Assembly (NCBI RefSeq): GCF_000764655.1
Contig: NZ_JRGL01000101.1
Span: 139,203 to 203,202 of the forward strand
Reading direction: 5' to 3'
DNA length: 64,000 nucleotides
Source: Aeromonas aquatica
Lineage (GTDB): Bacteria > Pseudomonadota > Gammaproteobacteria > Enterobacterales > Aeromonadaceae
Position numbers and translations under genes: made by a program. Below are positions 9,620 to 18,647 of the stretch, piece after piece (the first letter of the stretch is position 1; each line of letters opens with the position of its first letter). Under the pieces are notes generated by a model, which worked only from the letters and a program-made list of their open reading frames with translations, was not told where the DNA came from and searched no databases.

Positions 9620-10525
9620 GATGGAGACGTCAAAAGCCGCCTCGATCTCGCGGATGCAGGTCGGGCTGGTGACGTTAATCTCGGTCAGCCGATCGCCGAT
9701 GATGTCGAGCCCGACGAAGATCAGGCCCTTGGCCTTGAGGGTCGGCCCGACCGCACGGGCGATGGCCCAGTCCGCCTCGCTCAAGGGACGCGCCTCGCCG
9801 CGGCCGCCGGCCGCCAGGTTGCCACGGGTCTCTCCCTGGGCCGGAATGCGGGCCAGGCAGTAGGGAACCGGCTCGCCGTCCACCACCAGCACCCGCTTGT
9901 CGCCATCCTTGATGGCGGGCAGGAAGGTCTGGGCCATGCAGTACTGGCTGCCGTGGGCAGTGAGGGTCTCGATGATGACCCCCACGTTGGCGTCATCTTC
10001 CTTCATGCGGAAGATGGAGGCGCCGCCCATGCCGTCCAGCGGCTTCAAGATCACGTCTTTGTGCTCGGCGTGGAAGGCCCGCAGCTTGTCGGCGCGACGA
10101 GTGACCAGCGTGGTCGGGGTGTGCTCGGCAAACCAGGCGGTGTAGAGCTTCTCGTTGGCGTCGCGCAGGCTTTGGGGCTTGTTGACGATGAGGCAGCCCT
10201 CATCCTCGGCCCGCTCCAGCATGTAGGTGGCGTAGATGAATTCGGTGTCGAACGGCGGATCCTTGCGCATCAGGATCACGTCCAGGGTGGAGAGCGGCTG
10301 ATCGACAACCTCACCCAGTTCGAACCAGTTGGCATGGTCGTACTTCACCTTGAGCGGGCGCATGGTGCCAAAGGCGCGGCCCGCCTCCATGTAGAGATCC
10401 GACATCTCCAGGTAGAAGAGCTCATAGCCGCGCTGTTGCGCCTCTTCGAGCATGGCGAAGCTGGAGTCCTTCTTGATGTTGATGGCCGAGATGGGGTCCA
10501 TCACTATGCCGAGTTTGATGGTCAT
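9575..10525 (-). CDS. gshB: Glutathione synthetase
   Basis: A 316-residue cytoplasmic ATP-grasp ligase that joins gamma-glutamylcysteine and glycine to make glutathione, the second step of the pathway. It matches E. coli GshB (315 residues) throughout: MTIKLGIVMDPISAINIKKD at the start, the ILKPLDGMGGASIFR phosphate-binding segment near 160, ETRGNLAAGGRGEARPL near 224, and the C-terminal EINVTSPTCIREIE near 281. ATG 10525 is preceded by AAGGAAT. It lies between rsmE and yqgE in the conserved order. Its 3' end has a 19-bp repeat in the following gap. Confidence 0.97.
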   Translation of the reverse strand: MTIKLGIVMDPISAINIKKDSSFAMLEEAQQRGYELFYLEMSDLYMEAGRAFGTMRPLKVKYDHANWFELGEVVDQPLSTLDVILMRKDPPFDTEFIYATYMLERAEDEGCLIVNKPQSLRDANEKLYTAWFAEHTPTTLVTRRADKLRAFHAEHKDVILKPLDGMGGASIFRMKEDDANVGVIIETLTAHGSQYCMAQTFLPAIKDGDKRVLVVDGEPVPYCLARIPAQGETRGNLAAGGRGEARPLSEADWAIARAVGPTLKAKGLIFVGLDIIGDRLTEINVTSPTCIREIEAAFDVSITGMLMDAIERRLGR

Positions 10526-10568
10526 CCGAGATTCCTTCTTGTGGCTCGATTGGGTGTTGAGATTATCA

Positions 10569-10708
10569 GAACCTGTTCAAGGTCTGTCGCGAGAGGTCGT
10601 CAGCAAGGTAAAGAGCAGCGCAGGAACCGGAGTGTGTAAGCACACATGAGGATTCCGAGCAGCACATGAGCCTTGATCACGACCTCGCAGCAAGATATTG
10701 AGCAGGTT
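10569..10708. repeat. Palindromic intergenic element, copy A
   Basis: A 140-bp element with terminal inverted repeats (GAACCTG / CAGGTT), inner stems GGTCGT / ACGACC and CAAGG / CCTTG, and a central hairpin TGTGT-AAGC-ACACA. It fills the gap between rsmE and gshB and touches the rsmE stop codon. A related copy lies at 37663-37818. It contains no gene. Confidence 0.85.
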
Positions 10709-11440
10709 TTAGGCCAGATCGCCAAAGCGGCACTGCAACGCCGAGATGGCGGTCAGGGCGGCGGTTTCGGTGCGCAGCACTCGCGGCCCCAGCAGCATTT
10801 CCTTGAATTCTTCCTGCACAGTACGGGCGATCTCGTCGCTGGACAAGCCGCCTTCCGGGCCAATCAGCAGACGTACCCCGTGCTCGGGCACCGGCAGGGT
10901 GTTGATGCTGTAGGGCGCGCGGGGATGCAGGTTGAGCTTGAGCTCCTGGGTCTCTTCCGCCAGCCAGGCGTCCAGCTCCATCGGCATGCGCACCTCTGGC
11001 ACCACATTGCGGCCGCACTGCTCGCAGGCGCTGATCACCACCTTCTGCCACTGCTCGCGCTTCTTCTCCAGCCGATCCGCCGGCAGCTTGACGCCGCAGC
11101 GCTCGGAGAACAGGGGGGTGATGCAGGTGACGCCGAGCTCCACGGATTTCTGGATGGTGAAATCCATCTTGTCGCCGCGGCTGATCACCTGGCCCAGGTG
11201 GATGGCCAGCGGCGACTCGACGGATTGTTCGTCGCAACCGTCGATCCGCACCTCCACCGACTTCTTGCCGACGCTGACAATGGTGGCGGGATACTGGTTG
11301 CCGTCGCCGTTGAACAGCTCGAGGGGCTGACCCGGCTGCATGCGCAGCACCCGGCCGATGTGGTTGGCACCGTCTTCCGACAGGGCGAGAGTCTGGCCAA
11401 CCTGCAGGGGGGCCGGTTCATAGATACGTGGAGTGCGCAT
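10709..11440 (-). CDS. rsmE: 16S rRNA m3U1498 methyltransferase
   Basis: A 243-residue SPOUT-class methyltransferase that methylates N3 of U1498 in 16S rRNA. The N-terminal PUA-like domain (about 1-70) starts MRTPRIYEP. The C-terminal SPOUT knot carries [13 protein letters not shown] near 195 and [17 protein letters not shown] near 219, the S-adenosylmethionine-binding loops. Length equals E. coli RsmE. It sits between endA and gshB, as in E. coli. Its stop codon directly abuts the palindromic element. Confidence 0.97.
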   Translation of the reverse strand: MRTPRIYEPAPLQVGQTLALSEDGANHIGRVLRMQPGQPLELFNGDGNQYPATIVSVGKKSVEVRIDGCDEQSVESPLAIHLGQVISRGDKMDFTIQKSVELGVTCITPLFSERCGVKLPADRLEKKREQWQKVVISACEQCGRNVVPEVRMPMELDAWLAEETQELKLNLHPRAPYSINTLPVPEHGVRLLIGPEGGLSSDEIARTVQEEFKEMLLGPRVLRTETAALTAISALQCRFGDLA

Positions 11441-11613
11441 GCGTTATATCTGTCTCTTGAATGACGATTAAGCGGTTAAATATGATGCCAGGGTGCCGTT
11501 TAATAGCTTATGCACTGCGTAAAATCGTTATTTATTGGTATTAAATAGGGATTTGACGCAGTCGATGAGCCCGCTGGCAGCCTGTCGTGTCGAGATAGCA
11601 CCGCTTCTCATAT

Positions 11614-11636
11614 GGGAGGGATCTGTTATCCCTCCC
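11614..11636 (-). terminator. Hairpin downstream of endA
   Basis: A 9-bp perfect GC-rich stem (GGGAGGGAT / ATCCCTCCC) with a five-base loop lies 13 bases after the endA stop. It probably separates endA from the rsmE promoter at 11441-11610. Confidence 0.6.
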
Positions 11637-11648
11637 TGTCAAATGGGG

Positions 11649-12347
11649 TCATTGACACTGCTTTTCAATAAAGGGGTTGGTATTGCCCTGCAGCTTGCCG
11701 ATGCGACGATTGCGCTCGCACTCCCAGCGATCCGCCGGGTATTGCCTGTCCCAGGCCTCGAACAGTTTACGCTGTTGCGCAGCCAGACGCAGCCCATACT
11801 GCTCCCCCATGTAGAGGTAGGCGCGGGCTATCTGGCCGCGCACCGGCCCCTTGGGCGGCTGTACTCGCTGCTCCTTGAAGTCCACCAGCATCTGGCACTT
11901 GCCGTACTGATCCGGCTTGCCGTTCCAGTCGGAGAAACGGTAGTTGGCGCGATCGCCGTTCACCTCGCCGATGGCGGGGAAGAGGTTGTGCATGTCCCCC
12001 TCCATCTTGTTGAACTCGTCGCTCTTGCCGCAGTTCTTGCGGCCCCCCTCCTGCCAACACTGCAACTGGTGGCCGAACTCCCAGGCAGGCACCACGTGCT
12101 CCCACTCGATGCGGGCGGCGCGGGCGGCCTGCTTGCGCGGCAGATAGCCGCAGCTCTCCCAGTCCGGCGCCATCTTCTTGCCGCTGAACTTGATGTTGCA
12201 GCCGCAGTAGAAGCTGGTGGGGTGGCTCTGATAGAGCTTGACCAGATCCTGCTTGGCGGCGCGGAAGGTCTGGGCCTGAAGTGGCGAGCTGAGAAGCGGC
12301 AGGCTGATGAGCAGGCCGAGGCCAAGAGAGAGCAGGGAGCGAGACAT
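11649..12347 (-). CDS. endA: Endonuclease I, periplasmic
   Basis: A 232-residue secreted double-strand DNA endonuclease of the EndA/Vvn family. A signal peptide ends near residue 25 (LLSSPLQAQ). The beta-beta-alpha metal active site is visible in RIEWEHVVPAWEFG near residues 79-92 (histidine in EHVVPA) with the partner asparagine region DMHNLFPAIGEVNGDR near 118. Cysteines in YCGCN, SCGY, QCWQ and NCGK suggest the disulfides known in Vibrio Vvn. It is upstream of rsmE in the same orientation, as in E. coli. It degrades incoming or environmental DNA. Confidence 0.95.
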   Translation of the reverse strand: MSRSLLSLGLGLLISLPLLSSPLQAQTFRAAKQDLVKLYQSHPTSFYCGCNIKFSGKKMAPDWESCGYLPRKQAARAARIEWEHVVPAWEFGHQLQCWQEGGRKNCGKSDEFNKMEGDMHNLFPAIGEVNGDRANYRFSDWNGKPDQYGKCQMLVDFKEQRVQPPKGPVRGQIARAYLYMGEQYGLRLAAQQRKLFEAWDRQYPADRWECERNRRIGKLQGNTNPFIEKQCQ

Positions 12348-12419
12348 GAAGATCCTTGAAAATGAGAGATAAAACGACGCGATTGCGCACCCTAATACAG
12401 GGGCGCGACACGGGTTGAC

Positions 12420-12944
12420 TCAATCCGCTGGCGAGCCCGGCTGCAACACCAATGGCTGGCGACAGCGGCGGCAGTGGTAGCGGGCCTCGCCGCGCAGCAC
12501 CTTGTTGTGACGGCGGACGGAGAGCCGATGCTGCTGGCAGGCGCACGCATAGGCATGGGTGCGCTGGCCGAGCACCGCGAGATCGAAGCTGTGGGTGGTG
12601 CGGGGCTCGAGGTTGAATACCTCCCGCATCACCGACTGCCACTGGCGGCCGTGGGGCAGCACCCGGCTCTTGCCACGGCCTTCCCCCCAGAGCGCATGGA
12701 CCAGCAGGTGGGCCACCTCGTGGGGCACCACCTCGTCCATAAACGCCTGCTGGTTGGCCTCATAGAGCGCCGGGTTGAAGCGCAGCTCCCAGGTCTGCAG
12801 CCGCGCCGATCCCGCCGCCCGGCCACGCATGTTCAAGTGAATTTGCGGGCGCGGGAAGGGGCGGCCGAGGCGAGCCTCTGCCTGCAAGAAGCAGGCGTCG
12901 ACCCGCGCGGCGAGCAGGGCATCGGGGGAGGGGAGGGCAGACAT
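12420..12944 (-). CDS. sprT: SprT family zinc protein
   Basis: A 174-residue protein of the SprT/Spartan-like family, with a predicted zinc metalloprotease site HEVAHLLVHALW near residue 80 and a C-terminal zinc-ribbon region of CxC and CxxC pairs (YACACQQH, HCRRCRQP). ATG 12944 gives the family's usual length; the longer frame adds an arginine-rich tail without support. It precedes endA in the same orientation. The bacterial role is not firmly established. Confidence 0.92.
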   Translation of the reverse strand: MSALPSPDALLAARVDACFLQAEARLGRPFPRPQIHLNMRGRAAGSARLQTWELRFNPALYEANQQAFMDEVVPHEVAHLLVHALWGEGRGKSRVLPHGRQWQSVMREVFNLEPRTTHSFDLAVLGQRTHAYACACQQHRLSVRRHNKVLRGEARYHCRRCRQPLVLQPGSPAD

Positions 12945-12972
12945 GGGCAATCCTGTCGGTCGGCGGATAAGC

Positions 12973-12998
12973 AAAAGGGGAGCCAGGCTCCCCTTTTA
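12973..12998 (-). terminator. Terminator of metK
   Basis: The perfect stem AAAAGGGGAGCC / GGCTCCCCTTTT is flanked by A and T, downstream of the minus-strand metK gene and overlapping the sprT leader. Confidence 0.85.
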
Positions 12999-13023
12999 TC
13001 ACAGGCTCGTGGCCGGGCGAAAC

Positions 13024-14175
13024 TTACAGACCGGCGACGTCCCGCAGCAGAGCGGCCTTGTCGGTCTTCTCCCAGGGGAACTCTTCGCGACCGAAGTGAC
13101 CGTAGGCGGCGGTGGCCTGGTAGATCGGGCGCTTGAGGTCCAGCATCTCGATGAGGCCGTAGGGGCGCAGCTCGAAGTGCTCGCGTACCAGCTTGACCAG
13201 CAGCTCCTCGGCGACCTTGCCGGTGCCGAAGGTCTCGACGCTGATGGAGGTCGGCTCGGCCACGCCGATGGCGTAGGAAACCTGCACTTCACAGCGATCC
13301 GCCAGGCCCGCGGCGACGATGTTCTTGGCCACGTAGCGGGCGGCGTAGGCGGCGGAGCGATCCACCTTGGACGGATCCTTGCCGGAGAAGGCGCCACCAC
13401 CGTGACGGGCCATGCCGCCGTAGGTATCGACGATGATCTTGCGACCGGTCAGACCGCAGTCACCCATGGGGCCGCCGATGACGAAACGGCCGGTCGGGTT
13501 GATGAAGAACTTGGTGTCCCTGGTGATCCACTCGGTCGGCAGCACCGGCTTGATGATCTCCTCGCGCACCGCTTCCACCAGATCTTTGTGACTGATGGAG
13601 TCGCAATGCTGGGTGGAGAGCACCACGGCATCCACACCCAGGATCTTGCCCGCGTCGTCGTAGGCGAAGGTCAGCTGGCTCTTGGCATCCGGGCGCAGCC
13701 ACGGCAGGGTGCCGTTCTTGCGCACTTCGGCCTGGCGTTTCACCAGCAGGTGGGAGTAGGTGATGGGGGCCGGCATCAGCACGTCGGTTTCGTTGGTGGC
13801 GTAGCCGAACATCAGGCCCTGGTCACCGGCGCCTTGCTCGTACGGATCGGTACGGTCAACACCCTGGTTGATGTCGGGGGACTGCTTGCCGATGGCGTTC
13901 AGCACGGCGCAGGAGTCGGCGTCGAAGCCCATGTCGGAGTGGGTGTAACCGATCTCGCGCACGGTATCGCGCACGATCTGCTCGATGTCGACCCAGGCAG
14001 AGGTGGTTACTTCACCGGCGACCATCACCATACCGGTCTTGACCAGGGTCTCGCAGGCGACGCGAGCCTTGGTGTCTTGCACCAGGATGGCGTCCAGCAC
14101 CGCATCGGAGATCTGGTCGGCGATTTTATCGGGATGGCCTTCGGAGACCGACTCGGAAGTAAACAACTTTGCCAT
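13024..14175 (-). CDS. metK: S-adenosylmethionine synthetase
   Basis: A 383-residue cytoplasmic enzyme making S-adenosylmethionine from methionine and ATP. All family signatures are present: [20 protein letters not shown] at the start, [13 protein letters not shown] near 116, and the [19 protein letters not shown] phosphate-binding block near 257. Length matches E. coli MetK (384). The start is ATG 14175; the track-length extension MAEAITPTN is not in homologues. Transcription is probably under MetJ, given the met-box-like repeats about 65 bases upstream. Confidence 0.98.
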   Translation of the reverse strand: MAKLFTSESVSEGHPDKIADQISDAVLDAILVQDTKARVACETLVKTGMVMVAGEVTTSAWVDIEQIVRDTVREIGYTHSDMGFDADSCAVLNAIGKQSPDINQGVDRTDPYEQGAGDQGLMFGYATNETDVLMPAPITYSHLLVKRQAEVRKNGTLPWLRPDAKSQLTFAYDDAGKILGVDAVVLSTQHCDSISHKDLVEAVREEIIKPVLPTEWITRDTKFFINPTGRFVIGGPMGDCGLTGRKIIVDTYGGMARHGGGAFSGKDPSKVDRSAAYAARYVAKNIVAAGLADRCEVQVSYAIGVAEPTSISVETFGTGKVAEELLVKLVREHFELRPYGLIEMLDLKRPIYQATAAYGHFGREEFPWEKTDKAALLRDVAGL

Positions 14176-14516
14176 GATAGGTTCTCGATTCGTTGGGGTT
14201 ATCGCCTCGGCCATAACCGGAAAATGACAGGATGACTGTAGAGGTATCTACATCTGGACGTCTATTTTAATTAGGCCATAGGGTGATTGCCAGCACTATT
14301 TTGGCCTGGAGCCGCCCGGGCCGGCCTTGTCCGGCCAATCACCCCATTTGGGGTAGACAAGGGGTTGGATTGAATCGTTTGCCTGGCCAAGAAAAGCGAT
14401 TGTGCTCCCAAAGCGGCTTTATTCGGCCAGATAATATTTGCACGCCGCGCGCCCTGCTGGGACAATGACGCGCCTTAATCTTGGCCACCAAAATGAAGCA
14501 ATCGCAGGAGATACAG
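14176..14516. other. Divergent promoter region of metK and tktA
   Basis: This 341-base gap carries the metK operator near 14240 and the tktA ribosome site CAGGAG at 14505-14510. No gene and no SAM riboswitch was recognised. Confidence 0.6.
14240..14263 (-). promoter_or_regulatory. MetJ operator (three met-box-like 8-mers)
   Basis: Three adjacent octamers AGAGGTAT, CTACATCT and GGACGTCT match the AGACGTCT met box at 6, 5 and 7 of 8 positions. They are 65-88 bases upstream of the metK start, where MetJ operators typically lie. Confidence 0.7.
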
Positions 14517-16508
14517 ATGCCTTCTCGTAAAGAGCTTGCCAATGCCATTCGCGCATTGAGTATGGATGCCGTTCAAAAAGCCAACTCCGGTCACCCGGGC
14601 GCCCCCATGGGAATGGCAGATATCGCCGAAGTGTTGTGGCGTGGCCACCTCAAGCACAACCCGAACAACCCCAAGTGGGCCGACCGCGACCGTTTCGTAC
14701 TGTCCAATGGCCACGGCTCCATGCTGCTGTACTCTCTGCTGCACCTCTCCGGTTACGATCTCTCCATCGATGATCTGAAGAACTTCCGTCAACTGCACTC
14801 TCGCACCCCGGGTCACCCGGAGTACGGTTATGCCCCTGGCATCGAAACCACCACTGGCCCGCTGGGTCAGGGCATCACCAATGCCGTGGGCATGGCGATC
14901 GCCGAGAAGGCCATGAGCGAACAGTTCAACCAGCCGGGTCACGACATCGTTGACCATTACACCTACGCCTTCATGGGCGACGGCTGCCTGATGGAAGGGA
15001 TCTCCCACGAGGCTTGCTCCCTGGCCGGTACCCTGCAGCTGGGTAAACTGATTGCCTTCTGGGATGACAACGGCATCTCCATCGACGGTCACGTCGAAGG
15101 CTGGTTCACCGATGACACTCCCAAGCGCTTCGAAGCCTACGGCTGGCACGTCATCCCGGCCGTTGACGGTCACAGCCCGGAAGCCATCAATGCCGCCATC
15201 GAAGCCGCCAAGGCCGAGACCGGCAAGCCGACCCTGATCTGCTGCCGCACCATCATCGGTTACGGTTCACCGAACAAATCCGGCTCCCACGATTGCCACG
15301 GTTCACCGCTGGGTAACGACGAGATCGCCGCCGCCCGCGCCTTCCTGAAATGGGACCACGCGCCGTTCGTTATTCCGTCCGACATCGCTGCCGAGTGGAA
15401 TGCCCAGGAGAAAGGCACCAAGCTCGAATCCGACTGGGCTGCCAAATTTGCCGCCTATGAAGCCGCGCACCCGACCCTGGCTGCCGAGTTCAAGCGCCGC
15501 ACCGTTGGCGAGCTGCCGGCCAACTGGGCCGCTGAATCCGCCAAGATCATCGAAACCCTGCAAGCCAACCCGGCCAAGATTGCGACCCGTAAAGCGTCCC
15601 AGAACTCTCTGGAAGCCTTCGGCAAGCTGCTGCCCGAGTTCATGGGTGGCTCTGCGGATCTGGCGCCGTCCAACCTGACCATGTGGTCCGGCTCCAAGTC
15701 TCTGACTCCCGAGAGTGCAGCGGGCAACTACATCCACTACGGTGTGCGTGAGTTCGCCATGTCCGCCATCATGAACGGCATCGCCCTGCACGGGGGTTTC
15801 ATCCCCTACGGCGCGACCTTCCTGATGTTCATGGAATACGCCCGCAACGCACTGCGCATGGCCGCCCTGATGAAGCAGCGCGCCATCTTCGTTTACACCC
15901 ACGACTCCATCGGTCTGGGTGAAGATGGCCCGACTCACCAGCCGGTGGAGCAGATCGCCTCCCTGCGTCTGACCCCGAACATGAGCACCTGGCGTCCCTG
16001 TGACCAGGTGGAATCCGCCATCGCCTGGAAGCACGCCATCGAGCGTCATGACGGCCCGACTGCGCTGATCTTCTCTCGTCAGAACCTGCCCCAGATGGAC
16101 CGCACCGCCCAGCAACTGGCCGACGTGGCCAAGGGTGGCTATGTGCTGAAAGACTGCGCCGGTACTCCTGAGCTGATCCTGATCGCCACCGGTTCCGAAG
16201 TGGAGCTGGCCGTGGCCGCCTATGAGCAGCTGACCGCCAAGGGCCGTGCCGTGCGCGTGGTCTCCCTGCCGGCCACCGACGTGTTCGATGCCCAGTCTGC
16301 CGAGTACAAGGAGTCCGTCCTGCCGATGAGCGTGACCAAGCGTGTCGCCATCGAAGCGGGTATCGCCGACTACTGGTACAAGTACGTGGGCTTCGGCGGC
16401 AAGATCATCGGCATGACCACCTTCGGTGAGTCCGCTCCGGCCGAGCTCTTGTTCAAGGAATTCGGCTTTACCGTGGAAAACGTGGTCGCGACCGCCGAAT
16501 CCCTGTAA
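14517..16508 (+). CDS. tktA: Transketolase
   Basis: A 663-residue thiamine diphosphate enzyme of the pentose phosphate pathway, the same length as E. coli TktA. It moves two-carbon units between sugar phosphates. The N-terminal domain has [14 protein letters not shown] near 17 and the cofactor and metal motif [13 protein letters not shown] near 153. The middle domain carries the catalytic glutamate region [13 protein letters not shown] near 405 and [19 protein letters not shown] near 470. ATG 14517 follows CAGGAG with a six-base gap. It is monocistronic with its own terminator. Confidence 0.98.
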   Translation: MPSRKELANAIRALSMDAVQKANSGHPGAPMGMADIAEVLWRGHLKHNPNNPKWADRDRFVLSNGHGSMLLYSLLHLSGYDLSIDDLKNFRQLHSRTPGHPEYGYAPGIETTTGPLGQGITNAVGMAIAEKAMSEQFNQPGHDIVDHYTYAFMGDGCLMEGISHEACSLAGTLQLGKLIAFWDDNGISIDGHVEGWFTDDTPKRFEAYGWHVIPAVDGHSPEAINAAIEAAKAETGKPTLICCRTIIGYGSPNKSGSHDCHGSPLGNDEIAAARAFLKWDHAPFVIPSDIAAEWNAQEKGTKLESDWAAKFAAYEAAHPTLAAEFKRRTVGELPANWAAESAKIIETLQANPAKIATRKASQNSLEAFGKLLPEFMGGSADLAPSNLTMWSGSKSLTPESAAGNYIHYGVREFAMSAIMNGIALHGGFIPYGATFLMFMEYARNALRMAALMKQRAIFVYTHDSIGLGEDGPTHQPVEQIASLRLTPNMSTWRPCDQVESAIAWKHAIERHDGPTALIFSRQNLPQMDRTAQQLADVAKGGYVLKDCAGTPELILIATGSEVELAVAAYEQLTAKGRAVRVVSLPATDVFDAQSAEYKESVLPMSVTKRVAIEAGIADYWYKYVGFGGKIIGMTTFGESAPAELLFKEFGFTVENVVATAESL

Positions 16509-16555
16509 TCGCTGAACGTTGGGCCACCCTGGTCCAATAGCCGGAACGATAAAAT

Positions 16556-16587
16556 GCCCTCCATCGCAAGATGGGGGGCGTTTTTTT
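16556..16587 (+). terminator. Terminator of tktA
   Basis: The stem GCCCTCCATC / GATGGGGGGC with a GCAA tetraloop is followed by seven T residues. Confidence 0.9.
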
Positions 16588-16761
16588 ATGGGCAGCCCAG
16601 GGCCCGCTCGCCGGCACAAGGCAGTTCCGCACCAGCTGGTGGCTGGATCCGGGTCGGCTGATCGCGTATCAATGGAGTTTGCAGGGCTGATCGTCGTCAC
16701 AGGCGCCCCTGAAACCTCCAGCAGGGTGCTGGCACGATATGAGAGAAGGAGAAGCGCAGGG

Positions 16762-17223
16762 ATGGATATTGGCATCGACAACCTCGAGGGGCCGGAAATC
16801 GCCGCGTTCCTGGCGTGTCACCTGGATGACATGAGGGCCAGCTCGCCGCCGGAAAGCAAGCATGCACTCGATCTCGAGGGGCTCAAGGCGGCGGAGATCA
16901 CCTTCTGGTCGGCCTATGAGGGGGGCGAGCTCGTCGGTTGTGGCGCCATCAAGGAGCTGGATCGACACAGCGGGGAGATCAAATCCATGCGGGTGCATGA
17001 CGCCGTCAGGGGTAGGGGTGTGGGCTCCCGCCTGCTGAGCCACCTCATCACGACCGCCCAAGCGCGGGGCTATCGCTCGCTGAAGCTGGAGACCGGTTCA
17101 ATGGCCTTCTTCAAGCCGGCACACGCCCTCTACCGCAAGCATGGCTTTCGCGAGTGCGAGCCCTTCGGCAGCTACGAGGCAGACCCGAACAGCCTGTTTA
17201 TGGAGCTGATCATCTGCCGATGA
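16762..17223 (+). CDS. GNAT family N-acetyltransferase (YsnE-like)
   Basis: A 153-residue acetyl-CoA-dependent acetyltransferase of the GNAT fold. The acetyl-CoA-binding motif VRGRGVGSRLLSHL is near residues 87-100, after a strand IKSMRVHD. The C-terminus has the pattern FFKPAHALYRKHGFRECEPFGSY common to the YsnE-like subgroup. ATG 16762 follows AAGGAG with an acceptable gap; the longer frame to 16519 passes through the tktA terminator and is rejected. The substrate is unknown. The gene is apparently monocistronic. Confidence 0.88.
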   Translation: MDIGIDNLEGPEIAAFLACHLDDMRASSPPESKHALDLEGLKAAEITFWSAYEGGELVGCGAIKELDRHSGEIKSMRVHDAVRGRGVGSRLLSHLITTAQARGYRSLKLETGSMAFFKPAHALYRKHGFRECEPFGSYEADPNSLFMELIICR

Positions 17224-17303
17224 TGATAATTTCATCCTTTATCTTCTGTTATCTGGCACAAGAGCAGCGTGTTTAGCTGCCTTCCGGCCCGATCTCCGGT
17301 GAC

Positions 17304-17684
17304 ATGGACAGCATGATCCTCTATCGAATCATCTGGCTGCTGGTGTTGCTGCCGACTTTCGTGGTGAGCGCCTTCTTCATGTTGATGGGGGTGGCCGCCT
17401 TGATGGGGATGGCGACAGAGGGGCTAGCACTCGGCCACTGGCCGCTGGCACTCCTGCTGCTGTGCGGTGGCGTCGGGCTGCTGACGCTCTCTCGCCTCGA
17501 CAACCATTTTCGCAACGGCGCCCCTCTCGGTGACCTCAGGCTGCACCTCGTCGGACTGGCGAGTGGCGCCCTGGTTGCGATCACCCTGCTGTTTCTGGTC
17601 CCGGGGCAATGGCTGTCACTCTGGCCACTGCTCGCGGCCGGCTATTTTCTGGTGCGTATCCGCAGGTTGCGAGCAGGGGGCTAG
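17304..17684 (+). CDS. Small four-helix membrane protein, unknown
   Basis: A 126-residue hydrophobic protein with about four predicted transmembrane helices: residues 5-30, 42-60, 77-98 and 102-118. A basic C-terminus (RIRRLRAGG) probably faces the cytoplasm. I recognise no family motif. The upstream ribosome site is weak, so the start could be ATG 17304 or 17313. It follows the acetyltransferase by 80 bases in the same direction. Coding character and hydrophobic pattern support a real gene. Confidence 0.6.
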   Translation: MDSMILYRIIWLLVLLPTFVVSAFFMLMGVAALMGMATEGLALGHWPLALLLLCGGVGLLTLSRLDNHFRNGAPLGDLRLHLVGLASGALVAITLLFLVPGQWLSLWPLLAAGYFLVRIRRLRAGG

Positions 17685-18108
17685 CCAGTCGTCATGATGG
17701 ATGCCGGGCTCGGGCGGCTATTGTCCGCTCCTGATGGCAGCGGCACCCTGCTGGCCTTCCGGGCTCTTCTGTCCCAACAAAGACTCTTCTGGGCGGTGGC
17801 TGTCATGGCTGACGGGGGATAAGCGCCTATGGTCAATCTCATGCTGTGAGAAGGTGATCTGCCTCGCTTTTTATCCTTATTTTGCTGCGCACTATAGCGC
17901 CATACGATACCATTCACGGCGACCATTCCCCCTGCCAGCGGCAAGCCCTTGTCCGGCAGCCCCATGGTGCAAGTCAAGCCGGCAATCAGCGTATCGGGCC
18001 TGGGTGAGGGAGTCAGTAATGAGGCATGCAGGGGGTGATCAGCTCCCGCACGAATGCCGGTTAATTATAAAAATGTCATGTGATGCATATTTAAAATGGA
18101 GTGTTACG
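17685..18108. other. Gap without a convincing gene
   Basis: This 424-base stretch holds a 98-codon minus-strand open frame (17681-17977) with no recognisable domain, ribosome site or partner. It may be a remnant. GC content falls towards the right end. Confidence 0.4.
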
Positions 18109-18510
18109 ATGCCTTGTTCCATTGTCATCAACCAGTCAGCAAGCAAGTTGCAAGTCAATAAAGATAGCTATGATCTGGATAAAATATCCAATGTACAAGT
18201 CAAGGTTCTTTCCTGGAAAGATAAAGTACTCAATATGATGATGCTGGGTGCCATTGCCTCCAGCTTATTGTTTATATTTGTCCCAACGGATGAAAACGGT
18301 CAGGTCATCACGTGGCTGCTGCCTGCCGTTGCATTTGTGGTGGGGGCATGCTTGGCGCTGGTGATAAGCATGAAATATGAATTCAGACTGGAGTTCAGAC
18401 ATGCTGACGAGGTGGGTGTGCAGTGGTTCACCGCCGCAAAGAGCAGAGCCGCCGGTGATTATCAGATGTTCAAGGCGCGGGAAGCGGAGCTTAAGCGTTA
18501 CATTCAATAA
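18109..18510 (+). CDS. Small membrane protein, DUF6232-like
   Basis: A 133-residue protein with a polar N-terminal strand-rich part (INQSASKLQVNKDSYDLDKI) followed by two hydrophobic helices near residues 42-62 and 68-88 and a soluble C-terminus. This layout resembles the DUF6232 family; the assignment is tentative. ATG 18109 follows GGAG with a seven-base gap; the longer frame to 17701 is not supported. The gene is AT-richer than its neighbours and has a strong terminator, suggesting a recently acquired single-gene unit. Confidence 0.65.
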   Translation: MPCSIVINQSASKLQVNKDSYDLDKISNVQVKVLSWKDKVLNMMMLGAIASSLLFIFVPTDENGQVITWLLPAVAFVVGACLALVISMKYEFRLEFRHADEVGVQWFTAAKSRAAGDYQMFKAREAELKRYIQ

Positions 18511-18598
18511 AAAGGTTGCTATTTAAAATAAAGAAAACTTAATTCTTTATTTTATCGAGCCTACAGGCAACGATTTATTCCAGATTAGGTTGAATACA

Positions 18599-18637
18599 AC
18601 AGGGCCCTGAAATAGTTATTTCAGGGCCCTGTTTTTT
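18599..18637. terminator. Strong bidirectional terminator
   Basis: A long perfect stem of about 16 bp (AACAGGGCCCTGAAATA and its complement) with a short loop is followed by six T residues. It separates the small membrane protein gene from the convergent RidA-fusion gene. Confidence 0.9.
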
Positions 18638-18647
18638 AATTAACTAA

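Noticed and set aside
14176..14516. SAM riboswitch before metK
   Set aside because: No such structure was seen; the MetJ-like 8-mers explain control, as expected in Gammaproteobacteria.
17681..17977. A 98-codon minus-strand frame in the gap before the DUF6232-like gene
   Set aside because: No ribosome site, domain or conserved neighbour; kept only as a possible remnant.
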